Assembly (NCBI GenBank): GCA_016212085.1
Contig: JACRHL010000023.1
Span: 31,666-95,665, forward strand
Origin: Nitrospirota bacterium
GTDB taxonomy: Bacteria > Nitrospirota > JACRHL01
Reading direction: 5' to 3'
Length of the DNA: 64,000 nt
Shown piece by piece: positions 17,694 to 26,892 of the stretch. Position 1 is the stretch's first letter. Every line of letters begins with the position of its first letter. The position numbers and the translations under genes were made by a program. Under the pieces are notes generated by a model. The model saw only the letters and a list, made by a program, of their open reading frames with translations, had not been told where the DNA came from and searched no databases.

Positions 17694-17983
17694 ACCGGAG
17701 CGGCAACCGCCTCACCACCCGCGGCATGGCGCTGATCCTCAAGAAGCGGCTGGCGGAGAGCGGCGTGCTCACCCGCGTTTCGCCCCACGGCCTGCGCCAC
17801 TCCTTCGCCACCCACCTGCTGGATGGCGGCGCCGACCTGCGCGCCATCCAGGAACTGCTGGGGCACGTGAGCCTGTCCACCACCCAGCGCTATACTCACG
17901 TCTCCACGGAACGGCTCAAGGAAGCCTACCAGGCCGCCCACCCCCGCGCCCGCGCCGGGCGGCGCCGCCGGGAAACCCACTAA
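17694..17983 (+). pseudogene. 3' fragment of xerC (duplicate)
   Basis: Encodes the last ~95 residues of XerC in frame, including [10 protein letters not shown] and the Tyr-bearing [14 protein letters not shown], but lacks the core-binding domain, the first catalytic Arg and the Lys. It ends with one extra Arg codon relative to the parent. It has no start signal of its own and cannot be a working recombinase. Confidence 0.93.
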
Positions 17984-18473
17984 GCAGGGCCCAAACGATG
18001 CCGGAACCGACCACTCCCGCCACCTTCCACGCCACCACCATCCTGGCGGTGCGCCACAATGGCCAGACCGCCATCGCCGGCGACGGCCAGGTGACCCTGG
18101 GCAACACGGTGATGAAGGGTCGGGCGGTGAAGATCCGCAAGCTGCACGAGGGGCAGGTGCTGGCGGGCTTCGCCGGCGCCGCGGCCGACGCCTTCACCCT
18201 GTTCGAGCGCTTCGAGGGCAAGCTGGCGGAATACCGGGGCAGCCTCACCCGCGCGGCGGTGGAACTGGCCAAGGACTGGCGTAGCGACCGCATCCTGCGC
18301 CGCCTGGAGGCGCTGCTGGCGGTGGCGGACCGGGACCACGCCCTGCTCATCTCCGGCACCGGCGACGTGATCGAGCCGGACGACGGCCTGGTGGCCATCG
18401 GCTCCGGCGGCCCCTACGCCGGCGGCATCTGCATCTACACCAACACCCACATCAGCGTGGAGGTGCTGGGGGG
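17694..18473. repeat. Segmental duplication of the xerC 3' end plus hslV
   Basis: Direct repeat of 14954-15808, starting at accggagcggcaacc and ending in the G-run before the hslV stop. Only scattered, mostly synonymous substitutions separate the copies. This copy has one internal 78-bp deletion and a 3-bp gain near the end of xerC. Both borders disturb neighbours: the left one cuts a sugar transferase, the right one runs into the 3' end of the PglF-like gene. Confidence 0.95.
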
Positions 18474-18477
18474 GTAG
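17998..18477 (+). pseudogene. Second hslV copy with an internal 26-codon deletion
   Basis: Identical in layout to hslV at 15255-15812, keeping the propeptide, catalytic TTILAVR, the Lys-bearing GRAVKIRKL and the C-terminal [14 protein letters not shown]. It lacks 26 residues ([20 protein letters not shown] plus six more) between GSGGPYA and GGICIY. The 78-bp loss is in frame and bounded by short cgcc/ggcggc repeats, as in a slippage deletion. The missing block forms part of the helical layer in HslV, so folding and ring assembly are unlikely. The reading frame ends at a TAG not present in the parent. Confidence 0.85.
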
Positions 18478-20479
18478 CTGAAGGGCTGAGGTGATTCTGA
18501 ACAAGCTGCGGAATGAACGCGTCCGGCGCCGTCTGGTTACCGGCGCCCGGGGTGACCTTGTTGCATATGCCGTTACCGGTCGCCGGCATGGTCTGGAGAT
18601 TGCTCGCGCTGTGGAGCGGTGACGGGATGAGCGCAGTGGGCGTCCCGGTTGGGCAGTACTCGGGAATCCAGTCCTTTATGCGCGCGCGTACCATCTCGTC
18701 GCTGGCCACCGCGGTGCCCTCAATCCATTGCAGGATTGCCTCAACCGACGCCGGGTCGGCCTCCCGCGCCTTTGCCACCCGCAACTTGGGATGTGGCGTG
18801 GACAGCGTGGTCTCCGCATCGGCGAGGAGCTCTTCGTAGAGTTTTTCACCGGGGCGCAGGCCGGTATAGACAATCCTGATCGCAGTTTCCGTGTGTCCGG
18901 AAAGCTTGATCATCAGACGGGCCAGGTTTGCAATCTTGACCGGCTCACCCATGTCCAGCACGAAGATCTCACCGCCCTGCCCCATGAATCCCGCTTGCAG
19001 GACCAGCTGGGCCGCCTCGGGGATGGACATGAAATACCGGGTGATTTCCGGGTGCGTTACCGTGATCGGGCCGCCGGCCTCGATCTGTTTCTGGAACTTG
19101 GGGATCACGCTGCCGCTGGAGCCGAGCACGTTACCGAAACGCACCGAGACGAAGCGCGTGCCGGGCGCCCCGATGACCTGACAGACCATCTCCGCCAGCC
19201 GCTTGCTTGCCCCCATGACATTGGTGGGGTTTACCGCCTTGTCCGTGGAGACAAAGACAAACTTGCCCACCCCGCTTTCCAGTGCGGCCCAGGCAGTCAC
19301 CGCCGTGCCCAGAACATTATTCCGCAGGGCCTGCAGCGCGTTTTCCTCCTCCATGAGCGGCACATGTTTGTAGGCTGCGGCATGGAACACGACCTTCGGC
19401 CGGTAACGGCGCATCACCTCACCCATGCGCACGACATCCTTCACGTCACCGATGACACAGGTGATGGCAAGTTCCGGGAAGGTGCTCCGCAGCTCCTGCT
19501 CGATCTGGTAAAGGGCGTGTTCCCCCTGCTCGAATAGGAGCAGGCGTTCTGGCCGGAAATGGGTGACTTGGCGGCAGATCTCGGAACCGATGGAACCACC
19601 CGCCCCGGTGACCAATATGGTCTGGCCGGTAAGCAGGGTATGGAGTCCGTCATTATCCAGCTGCACCGGGTCACGGCCGAGCAGGTCATCCAGTTTGAAT
19701 TTGCGGATGGCCGCGACGGTAACGCGACCATGCATGAGGTCTTCCAGGGAAGGGACCGTCAGCACGTTCAGGCCGGCCTCGGTACAGCGCTCCACAACCT
19801 GTCTCCGCAACGCGTGGCTTGCGCTGGGGACGGCCAGAATCACGTCTGACACCCTCTTGCATTCCGCCCACTGCGTCACCTCGGCGATCGGACCCAGCAC
19901 CGTTACCCCATGAAGCTGACGGCCATGCTTGCCGGGGTCATCATCCAGCACCCCCACCACATGCCATTTGCTCCGGCTGCGGGCCAATTCGCGCATCAAC
20001 ATGTCGGCAGCCTCGCCTGCCCCCACCAATAGAACGGGCTTGGTCTCCAGGTGCAGCAAGGCACCGATTCGGTGCTCCTGCCATATTCTGTAGGCAAGCC
20101 GGCTTCCCCCCATGACCATGATCAGTAACATGGGATACATCACCAGCACCGAGCGCGGCACTGGACCGTGCATTTGCAGTAATGCGAACACCAGGGAGCA
20201 GGTCATCGCCCCCAGCATGGCTGACAGCACGATACGCCACAGGTCGTCCAGGCTGGCGAATCGCCAGATTCTCTGGTACAGGCTTAGCCTCCACGATATT
20301 GCCGCTTGAATCGGCAGCACCCAGGCCATGCCGGCCAACATCTCCGCCAGATCATCGGCATCGAGATCGAAATTGAATCGTAGAAGGAAAGCCAAAAACC
20401 AGGCGAAAACGATGGCCGCGAGGTCGTGGAGGAGTGCCAGCAACAGCCTCCCGTTGAATTTTGGCTTTGCCATGGACAT
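18452..20479 (-). CDS. PglF/WbpM-type membrane UDP-sugar 4,6-dehydratase
   Basis: Converts UDP-GlcNAc to the 4-keto-6-deoxy intermediate, the first step to bacillosamine- or QuiNAc-type sugars. 675 residues: four N-terminal membrane helices, a first Rossmann-like domain ([17 protein letters not shown]), then the catalytic SDR domain with [46 protein letters not shown] (the Met-for-Tyr variant of this family), [17 protein letters not shown] and [10 protein letters not shown]. The last ~50 residues are low-complexity and run into the duplicated hslV segment, so the native C-terminus has probably been altered. It is separated from the main polysaccharide operon by a 959-bp stretch holding a transposase relic and a repeat. 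Confidence 0.9.
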   Translation of the reverse strand: MSMAKPKFNGRLLLALLHDLAAIVFAWFLAFLLRFNFDLDADDLAEMLAGMAWVLPIQAAISWRLSLYQRIWRFASLDDLWRIVLSAMLGAMTCSLVFALLQMHGPVPRSVLVMYPMLLIMVMGGSRLAYRIWQEHRIGALLHLETKPVLLVGAGEAADMLMRELARSRSKWHVVGVLDDDPGKHGRQLHGVTVLGPIAEVTQWAECKRVSDVILAVPSASHALRRQVVERCTEAGLNVLTVPSLEDLMHGRVTVAAIRKFKLDDLLGRDPVQLDNDGLHTLLTGQTILVTGAGGSIGSEICRQVTHFRPERLLLFEQGEHALYQIEQELRSTFPELAITCVIGDVKDVVRMGEVMRRYRPKVVFHAAAYKHVPLMEEENALQALRNNVLGTAVTAWAALESGVGKFVFVSTDKAVNPTNVMGASKRLAEMVCQVIGAPGTRFVSVRFGNVLGSSGSVIPKFQKQIEAGGPITVTHPEITRYFMSIPEAAQLVLQAGFMGQGGEIFVLDMGEPVKIANLARLMIKLSGHTETAIRIVYTGLRPGEKLYEELLADAETTLSTPHPKLRVAKAREADPASVEAILQWIEGTAVASDEMVRARIKDWIPEYCPTGTPTALIPSPLHSASNLQTMPATGNGICNKVTPGAGNQTAPDAFIPQLVQNHLSPSATPPAPPR

Positions 20480-20869
20480 GGGGCACCTCGCGAAACCGCC
20501 ATTTACGCTGGCCTGGGAGTCGGAAGGCGGTTAGTGCCGGCAACCGACCCCATTTGCCGATTTGAAGGGACACCCCCCTCGATTGTGCCCCGATGCAGGC
20601 GGATCGGGCGACCCGGGGCACACCTCTCATGTCGCATGGACTGGACTCGTCTCCTGGCGCCAAGCCAGCCCGTCTCATGTTGAAGACCGTCGCCCTGTGC
20701 CGTCGTGGCTTCGGTCGGCGTACACGTCGCCTTTGGTGGACCCCACCCGACCTTCCGGTCCCACGAGGGCTGCTCGCCGGGGGGCAGCCCTCGTGGAGCG
20801 GCCAGCCCTTACCGTCTGCTTCCTCTCGCGGCGCAGCATCCGCCGCGCCCGCTTTGGTGATACGCTACC

Positions 20870-21022
20870 GAAGTGCCCAAACCATAGTGCTGTCCAGGAT
20901 TTCGGGTCGCCCCCTCCAGCCCCCACTAAACGTCGGAACGACAACCGGTCCAGGGTTTTGTATTTGAACTGCCCGTCCGACACGTTGATCAGTTGTTTGA
21001 TCACCAACAGCTGTGCCATCAA
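20870..21022 (-). pseudogene. IS5-type transposase N-terminal remnant
   Basis: The reading frame begins MMAQLLVIKQLINVSDGQFK and continues with KTLDRLSFRRLVG. This resembles the N-terminal block of IS5-family DDE transposases (hydrophobic LLLQQLYNLSD-like helix followed by DRLSFRRF). The match fades after about 50 residues and no DDE catalytic core is present, so it is a fragment. It lies next to a MITE-like repeat. Confidence 0.5.
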
Positions 21023-21146
21023 TTCGGGTGGGGGACTGCGGGTGACCGCTTATTATCTGCAATGGGCAGACTCCACCCTGGCCGGCAGGGTTGCGAGGCC
21101 CACCTGACGCTTCAAGGTCGCTAGCGGATCGCTGATCTCGCCCAAC

Positions 21147-21285
21147 GGGTATTTCCATCAACCGCTGCAAGCGACCAAGGCGCAAGGCGGGCGGATGGCA
21201 GAGCCCGAGTATATCACGTCGATAGGGGGGGTGAGCACAATTCAAAGCAGCAATCGGGGGCACGGGGAGTTAATGGAAATGTCCC
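21147..21285 (-). repeat. MITE-like repeat, copy 2
   Basis: 139 bp with inverted ends gggtatttccatcaacc (21147-21163) and 21268-21285. In reverse orientation it shares with the other copies the terminal attaacc-type motif, a gcaaggcg block, a gatata/cgggct core and caatcgggggcac. It does not overlap a gene. Confidence 0.6.
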
Positions 21286-21438
21286 GGCGTCGCCCATCCC
21301 GCCCATTTGTGTTGCCGCGTCACCATGGTACCTATTTCATCCGGGCCGGGGGCGGGTTCCCGGAAGTTTCCCATGCCCGAGAAATTTGTGTGGTTACAGG
21401 GTGCGCCGTCAATAAGCAATTTACATGGCCCCGCTTGG

Positions 21439-22044
21439 CTAGTCTTTCCCAAAGAAGACAACACGCACGGTACGGGCAATTATCACCATATCTCCCAAGA
21501 AAGACCGTGTCCGCACATACTGCTCATAATGTGAGAGTTTTACTGGAAGGATACGCTGAATGTATTCCGTCTCCGGATCAGATGCATCCGTGAGCATTTC
21601 CGCCTCTTGCCGATACTCGATCGAGGCCAGGTCGGTGATCCCCGGCCGAACCGAGAGCACGACCTTGCGCACCTCCGGCGGGTAGCATAGCACATAACGC
21701 GGAACCTCCGGACGTGGCCCAACCAGGCTCATGTGCCCGAGCAACACATCGATGAGCTGTGGCAGTTCGTCCAGCTTATACCGACGCAGCCATCGGCCTG
21801 CCCGCGTGACCCGCCCGTCCTCCTTCACGGATATGAGTAGGCCCTTCCGGTCGGCATCCACAACCATGGTGCGGAATTTGTGTATGCGAAATATTTGGCC
21901 GTGGCGACCGACGCGTTCCTGGCGGAAAAAGACCGGACCAGGGGAATCCAGGCGAATCGCCAGCGCAACCAGTGACAGGAGCGGTGACAGCATGACCAGT
22001 CCCAGAAAGGCCAGGGAGACGTCCATGACGCGTTTGGCGATCAC
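21439..22044 (-). CDS. PglC-type initiating sugar-1-phosphate transferase
   Basis: Monotopic phosphoglycosyl transferase that loads the first sugar phosphate onto undecaprenyl phosphate. 201 residues, no extra N-terminal membrane domain: N-terminal re-entrant helix ([20 protein letters not shown]), [58 protein letters not shown] and [13 protein letters not shown]. Small size is typical of PglC and related enzymes that use a diacetamido sugar. The start overlaps the upstream aminotransferase stop by 4 bp. As the full-length initiating transferase here, it probably starts the repeat unit; the other one (16914-17693) is truncated. Confidence 0.88.
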   Translation of the reverse strand: MIAKRVMDVSLAFLGLVMLSPLLSLVALAIRLDSPGPVFFRQERVGRHGQIFRIHKFRTMVVDADRKGLLISVKEDGRVTRAGRWLRRYKLDELPQLIDVLLGHMSLVGPRPEVPRYVLCYPPEVRKVVLSVRPGITDLASIEYRQEAEMLTDASDPETEYIQRILPVKLSHYEQYVRTRSFLGDMVIIARTVRVVFFGKD

Positions 22045-23192
22045 TCCAGCAGCCGCCTGACGGCCTCGATCACGCGCGCCTGATCGTCATCGGTCATGCG
22101 GGTATAGAGGGGCAGGCTGACGGCCCCCTGGTAGACGGCCAGCGCCTGCGGGTAATCATCGGGTTTGAGACCGTAGGCATCCCGCCAATAAGGGTGCAGG
22201 TGCAAGGGAATGAAGTGCACGCTGCAGCCGATGCCCATTTCGGCCATCCGCGTGATGAATTCGTCACGCCCCATGGGTGCGTCCTGCCGCATACGCAGCA
22301 CATAAAGGTGCCAGGCATGGATATCCCCGGCGCGCGCCCCCGGTGGCAAGATGATCGGAAGATTGGTCAACTCAGCGTCATACCGGGCCGCCATGGCGGC
22401 TCTCCGGTCATGGAACCTCCCGGCCTTTCTCAACTGCTGGATACCAAGGGATGCGGCAATGTCTGTCATGTTGTACTTGAAGCCGGGGGCCACAACCTCG
22501 TACTGCCAGGCGGGCTTGCTGGAGGTGTAACGGTCGAAGGCATCGCGGCTGATCCCGTGCAACCTCATCACCCGGCAGCGCGCGGCAACATCCGGCTGGC
22601 CGGTCACCACCATGCCCCCCTCGCCCGTGGTGATCGTCTTGGTGGCGTAGAAGCTGAACACCGTGGCATCGCTCTCCCACGACCCGACAAGGCGGCCGCT
22701 CCAGGTGGCGGGCAACGCATGGGCGGCATCCTCCACGACCTTGAGACGGTGCTTGCGCGCGATTCCCAAGATCGTGTCCATGTCACAGGCAAGACCGGCG
22801 AAATGCACCGGGACGATCGCCTTGGTACGGGGTGTGATGGCAGCCTCAATCCGCCTCGGGTCGATATTGAAGGTGGCCGGATCAATATCCACGAAGACAG
22901 GGTGTGCGCCAAGGTAACGCACGACCTCCGCCGTGGCGGTGAATGTGTAGGGGGTGGTGATTACTTCGTCGCCGGGGCCCACACCCACTGCCTCGAGCGC
23001 CAGGTGCAACCCGGCCGTGGCCGAGCTGCACGCAATCGCCTCCACTCCGCCGCCCATGAAAGCGGCAAAATCCTGCTCGAAACGCTTGGCCTTCGGCCCC
23101 GTGGTCACCCATCCCGAGCGCAGGGAATCCACCACCTCCTGAATCTCTTCCTCACCGATGTCAGGCTGGGCAAAAGGCAGGAACGGCTTCAC
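22041..23192 (-). CDS. DegT/DnrJ/EryC1/StrS-family sugar aminotransferase (PglE-like)
   Basis: PLP enzyme that aminates a nucleotide-linked keto-sugar. 383 residues: [70 protein letters not shown] and the PLP-lysine loop [16 protein letters not shown]. This PglE/ArnB subgroup acts at C4 of 4-keto-6-deoxy sugars, matching the PglF-type dehydratase and PglD-type acetyltransferase in the locus. It overlaps both neighbours by 4 bp, so it is translationally coupled. Confidence 0.88.
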   Translation of the reverse strand: MKPFLPFAQPDIGEEEIQEVVDSLRSGWVTTGPKAKRFEQDFAAFMGGGVEAIACSSATAGLHLALEAVGVGPGDEVITTPYTFTATAEVVRYLGAHPVFVDIDPATFNIDPRRIEAAITPRTKAIVPVHFAGLACDMDTILGIARKHRLKVVEDAAHALPATWSGRLVGSWESDATVFSFYATKTITTGEGGMVVTGQPDVAARCRVMRLHGISRDAFDRYTSSKPAWQYEVVAPGFKYNMTDIAASLGIQQLRKAGRFHDRRAAMAARYDAELTNLPIILPPGARAGDIHAWHLYVLRMRQDAPMGRDEFITRMAEMGIGCSVHFIPLHLHPYWRDAYGLKPDDYPQALAVYQGAVSLPLYTRMTDDDQARVIEAVRRLLE

Positions 23193-23917
23193 TTTATGCG
23201 GTCCTTATGCATCCAACACAGCACGTGGCTGCGCAGGAATGGCAGCATATTCAATACGTCATAGAGGGCCGGACGCAAATGCGTCACTACACGGGCGATG
23301 GGTGGGGCCAAAGTTACACGCCAGTATGTCATTTTCCCCGCTGGAAACAACTCGCGAATGCGCCTTACCGGCACCCCTTTGACATCCGGGTTGTGTGGGT
23401 TGTCGTAGATGAAGTCATACCACAGCACTCCGCCGCCCGGTTTCACCAGCCGCCACATCTGTTTGGCGAGCGTGGTTTGGAAACCGCCGTCCAACAGCGA
23501 GGTGAACACCGTTGACTGAAAGACGATGTCGAAGGACTCGGGCGGCAGGTCGAGCGTGCAGGCATTCCCCTCCATGATGGGTGTCGCCTTGGGCAAGACG
23601 GAGCGAGCCTGCTCCACCCGCTCCGCCAGCAATTCGCTACCCACGAGATTGCCAGGAGAAAAGCCGAGACGGATCAGTTGCAGCAGGTTTCCTCCCGCAC
23701 CGCAGCCGACCTCCAGCAGACGTTTGTCCGCAACCGGCGCGAGCCCCGCCTTGGCTATCCAGCGGATGAGCGCCCGCTCCCGCTCCTGTATGGACATATA
23801 GACCGCCGGGTTCAGCGGACTGTAGCGGCCCAGGTCGATGCCCGCGCGGCGCGCATATCGCGCCCGAACGGCCTCGGGTTCTCCCGGCGGATCGATGGAG
23901 TCGTGGCGTACGTCCAT
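23189..23917 (-). CDS. Class I SAM-dependent methyltransferase
   Basis: 242 residues with the SAM-binding motif [20 protein letters not shown], acidic [13 protein letters not shown], and [16 protein letters not shown] followed by [17 protein letters not shown]. Likely methylates a sugar hydroxyl or chain end in the polysaccharide pathway, judged from context. The ATG at 23917 shares one base with the stop of the upstream glycosyltransferase. The frame remains open far upstream, but that part is in the shadow of the neighbour. Confidence 0.8.
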   Translation of the reverse strand: MDVRHDSIDPPGEPEAVRARYARRAGIDLGRYSPLNPAVYMSIQERERALIRWIAKAGLAPVADKRLLEVGCGAGGNLLQLIRLGFSPGNLVGSELLAERVEQARSVLPKATPIMEGNACTLDLPPESFDIVFQSTVFTSLLDGGFQTTLAKQMWRLVKPGGGVLWYDFIYDNPHNPDVKGVPVRRIRELFPAGKMTYWRVTLAPPIARVVTHLRPALYDVLNMLPFLRSHVLCWMHKDRIK

Positions 23918-25143
23918 CAACCGACCGCGTCCAGGAATTGCCGGGCCAGGACACGGTAATCGTGGTGCTGCTCCACATAACGCGGCCCGTTCGCGCCCAT
24001 CGCGTCCCGCTCGGCCCGGTCCGTGTGCATCAGCTTCATGATGGCATCGGTCAACGCCGCGGGATCCTCCGGGGCAGCCGACACGCCGCACCGCGCATCC
24101 GTCACCGGATCGTTGCCCGCCTCGATGGCCTGGATGACGGGCTTGCCGGACATCATGTAATCCATGAGCTTGTTCGGGCTGATGCCGAAGCGGTAGAGGG
24201 GCTGGCGCCGCATGCCGATGTACAGGGCGTCGAATTCCCTGAGGAACGCGGGCACCACCGCTTTTTGCAGCGTGGGCAGGAATATCACGTTGTCCAAGCC
24301 CAACTCGGTTACCTGGTGTTGCAGGGCCGCCTTCTCGGGCCCTTGCCCGACCAACAGGAAGCTCACTGGCTGGTCGCGCAGGCGCTCCGCCGCTTGAATA
24401 AGGGTGTGCAGCGCATTGGCGACGCCATGGGAGCCCGCATAGCCGAGCAGGAAATGCCCCCTGGCCCGTTCACGCCGCACCACCTCCGCGACCTCCGTCG
24501 GCAAGGCATCGTGCGCGGCATCCCATTCGGAAAGATCCACCCCATTGGGGATGTGGATGAACTTCTCCGGGAGCATGCCCCGACTCTTCATATAGTCCGC
24601 GGCGGTCGGCAACAAGGACACCACCTTGTCCGCGGTGCGGTAGGCATAGTCCTCGGCGCACTGCAGCAGCACGATGAAGGGGTGATGGCGCGACATGCCG
24701 CCGAGCTCGATGGGAGACAGCGGCCACAGGTCATGCACCTCGAACACCAGCCGTGCGCCATGTTTTCTTGCCAGCCGCGCGGCCGGGTAGATGTCGAACG
24801 GGTAGGTTGAAGAGGCAATCACCAGATCGGGCCGCGTCGCGCGCAGGATTTTCCGGCTGTGGCGGAACAACCCCAGCGTGAAGGCGAACATGTTGAACAC
24901 GCGACGCGCAGAGTTGCCCTGGTAGGGGGGGGTCTTCAGCCAGACATACCGAACCCCGTCAATGGACTCCTCGGTCACCGGCCCATGAATGCTCGGGCCA
25001 CGCGATCTTACGTGGGACTCGGAAGCGGCAACAATCGTGACCGAATGCCCGGCGCGCACCCATTCCCTCGCGAGGTAGAAGGGGCGGTACTCCATGCCAT
25101 GCTGGGGTGAGCCGGCGTAATGGTTGATCAAGAGGATGTTCAC
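23917..25143 (-). CDS. GT4 glycosyltransferase (WbuB-like)
   Basis: 408 residues with GT-B fold features: N-terminal INHYAGSPQHGMEYRPFYLA, VFEVHDLWPLSP in the acceptor domain, IPNGVDLSEWD linker, LLGYAGSHGVANAL and LLVGQGPEKAAL opening the donor domain, and FGISPNKLMDYMMSGKPVI with the donor-binding region. Similar to WbuB-type transferases that add an N-acetylated amino sugar to the lipid-linked chain. GTG start at 25143. Confidence 0.87.
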   Translation of the reverse strand: MNILLINHYAGSPQHGMEYRPFYLAREWVRAGHSVTIVAASESHVRSRGPSIHGPVTEESIDGVRYVWLKTPPYQGNSARRVFNMFAFTLGLFRHSRKILRATRPDLVIASSTYPFDIYPAARLARKHGARLVFEVHDLWPLSPIELGGMSRHHPFIVLLQCAEDYAYRTADKVVSLLPTAADYMKSRGMLPEKFIHIPNGVDLSEWDAAHDALPTEVAEVVRRERARGHFLLGYAGSHGVANALHTLIQAAERLRDQPVSFLLVGQGPEKAALQHQVTELGLDNVIFLPTLQKAVVPAFLREFDALYIGMRRQPLYRFGISPNKLMDYMMSGKPVIQAIEAGNDPVTDARCGVSAAPEDPAALTDAIMKLMHTDRAERDAMGANGPRYVEQHHDYRVLARQFLDAVG

Positions 25144-25244
25144 ACCGCCGCCTCGCTCAAGGAGCGAACGATCTTTTCGTGGGCGGGCCCATTACCGCGC
25201 AGACCACGGCGTTCCTTATTCGTCCGGTTGTCGTGGTCCACCAT
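25140..25244 (-). CDS. Possible 34-aa leader or small protein
   Basis: ATG at 25244 with AGGGGG upstream; the stop overlaps the GTG start of the downstream glycosyltransferase. The hydrophilic peptide begins MVDHDNRTNKERRGLRG. It occupies most of the 181-bp gap between two tightly packed genes. It may be a translational coupler or chance; nothing in the sequence gives it a function. Confidence 0.25.
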   Translation of the reverse strand: MVDHDNRTNKERRGLRGNGPAHEKIVRSLSEAAV

Positions 25245-25324
25245 TGGTCCCCCTCGCGCGTCCGTAATGATATACCACCCGCGCGCGGCGTCCGCGTGGT
25301 AGTTGATGCGGCGGAAATGCCCCC

Positions 25325-25819
25325 TCAGGATACGGCGGCACCGGCAACGATCTCGGTGCCCGGCGGACACACCCGCCCCGGATGCAGATGACAGAACTCG
25401 CCGATGTGGCAATCGTGATCAATGATGACGCCCACGTCGACGATCGCGCCACGATCCACGATTGTACCGGTCTCCACGACGGCGCCGGCGGCAACCAGCA
25501 CCCCGTCCGCGATCACCGCGTCCGGCGCCACATAGGCGCGGGGATGTATCAGCGCGGGGAACGCCCAGCCCGCAGCGGCCAGGCAAGCCATCATCCGCCG
25601 CCGCACGTCGGGGCGGCCGATGGCCACGAACATGCCGGCCCCGCTGGGTTGCATCGCCGACATGTCGGCGCCGCACAGTACCGGCACACCCGCGACGGGC
25701 GAGGTGGCTGCCGGGTTCTCGTCCACGAACGCGGGCACCCTGTAGCCAGACTGAACGGCACACTGGAAAACCTTGCGTGCATGCGCGCCGGTTCCAAATA
25801 TGAATATTTCCCGACTCAT
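25325..25819 (-). CDS. PglD-like sugar O/N-acyltransferase (left-handed beta-helix)
   Basis: 164 residues. The N-terminal PglD-type nucleotide-binding half (IFIFGTGAHARKVFQCAVQS) is followed by hexapeptide repeats (YVAPDAVIADGVLVAAGAVV) and the catalytic-His segment IIDHDCHIGEFCHL. It would acetylate the C4 amino group made by the aminotransferase. It is about 40 residues shorter than typical PglD/NeuD, ending soon after the catalytic His, so the last helix coils are missing. It overlaps the upstream glycosyltransferase by 4 bp. Confidence 0.8.
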   Translation of the reverse strand: MSREIFIFGTGAHARKVFQCAVQSGYRVPAFVDENPAATSPVAGVPVLCGADMSAMQPSGAGMFVAIGRPDVRRRMMACLAAAGWAFPALIHPRAYVAPDAVIADGVLVAAGAVVETGTIVDRGAIVDVGVIIDHDCHIGEFCHLHPGRVCPPGTEIVAGAAVS

Positions 25820-26892
25820 GGACTTTTTGCGGATTGCGCGAGGCGATTATAGATGGTCTGCATTTCCCGTACACATACGCGCCAGTCGGCGCGCGAGGCG
25901 ACGATTTGCAGGTTCTTGACCGAAGCCCTCTCGCGAAGGTCCGGCGCGACCATGGCCTGGGCGAGCAGTTCGGCCAGCTCGGCGGCGTGGCCACCCCTGT
26001 ACAGGTAACCGTTGTCGCCATGCACGATCCATTGCGCGTTGGCCGGGATATTCGTGGCGATCGGAAAGCAGCCACAGGCCATGGCCTCGTTCAACGAAAC
26101 GTTGTTGCCATCCGAGAGGGCCGGGCTGACGCACACATGGGCCTGCCCCAGCAGGGCAGCAAGCCGGGCATGGTCCACATGGCCGTGGAAGACGACGTGT
26201 GACCGGAGCCCGGCCGCGGTAGTCTGCTTCTCAAGGGCGCCGCGCAGGGGGCCGTCGCCCACAAGGTCGAGGCAAGCGTCAATTCCTTGCTCACGCAACA
26301 GCCGCACCGCCTCGATCACGGTATGCACGCTGTAGATGGGCCCAAAATTTCGGGTCGAGATTACCCGTAGTGGCGGCACGGCCGGACGCGGCACCGTTGG
26401 CGGCCGGAACCGCTCGGTATCCACACCGAACGGAACCGCGACCACCTCATCTTCGGGAATACCGAGTTCCGCGACGGCTCTGTTCATGTGTTGTGCCACG
26501 GTTGTGATCTGGTCGGCGGAACGCACCGCATATCGTGCCAGCCAACGCATGAGCCGCGACTTGCGCGGGCTGATGAGCACATCCGTCCCCCATGCGGTCA
26601 GCACCAGTGGCCGCAGCCGCGCGGCCGCGGCAAGGAAGCCGTAGCTTGTGACGTATTGCGCATGCACCACGTCTGCCCGCAGACACCGGGCCAGCGCGCG
26701 CAGTTTCATGATGGCAAGCAGATAACCGAGCCGCCCGAGCCCGTAGGTGGGCAGCACATGTACCGAGACACCCGCGATTGTCGCCCCGCGGAAGCTCGCG
26801 ACATGCACCTCAATTCCTTGGTCGCGGAAGAACTCGGCCCAGCGCCGGGTGTGGATGCTGCCGGCATCCGCCACATAAAGCACGCGCTTCAC
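25816..26892 (-). CDS. GT4 glycosyltransferase
   Basis: 358 residues, GT-B fold: LYVADAGSIHTRRWAEFFRDQ at the N-terminus, VVHAQYVTSYGFLAA, VLTAWGTDVL, VPFGVDTERFRPP linker, LVGDGPLRGAL, VSPALSDGNNVSLNEAMACG with the donor-site acidic residue. Family placement is firm; donor and acceptor are unknown. Overlaps the epimerase and acetyltransferase genes by 4 bp each. Confidence 0.87.
   Translation of the reverse strand: MKRVLYVADAGSIHTRRWAEFFRDQGIEVHVASFRGATIAGVSVHVLPTYGLGRLGYLLAIMKLRALARCLRADVVHAQYVTSYGFLAAAARLRPLVLTAWGTDVLISPRKSRLMRWLARYAVRSADQITTVAQHMNRAVAELGIPEDEVVAVPFGVDTERFRPPTVPRPAVPPLRVISTRNFGPIYSVHTVIEAVRLLREQGIDACLDLVGDGPLRGALEKQTTAAGLRSHVVFHGHVDHARLAALLGQAHVCVSPALSDGNNVSLNEAMACGCFPIATNIPANAQWIVHGDNGYLYRGGHAAELAELLAQAMVAPDLRERASVKNLQIVASRADWRVCVREMQTIYNRLAQSAKSP

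Larger units (their letters stand above)
20480..21438. other. Gene-poor stretch with transposon debris
   Basis: 959 bp between the PglF-like gene and the PglC-like gene. It holds an IS5-type transposase fragment (20870-21022) and one MITE-like repeat (21147-21285). The rest shows no convincing reading frame on either strand. A short hairpin-like segment (cgagggctgctcgccggggg paired with cagccctcg) lies around 20763-20795. Confidence 0.6.
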
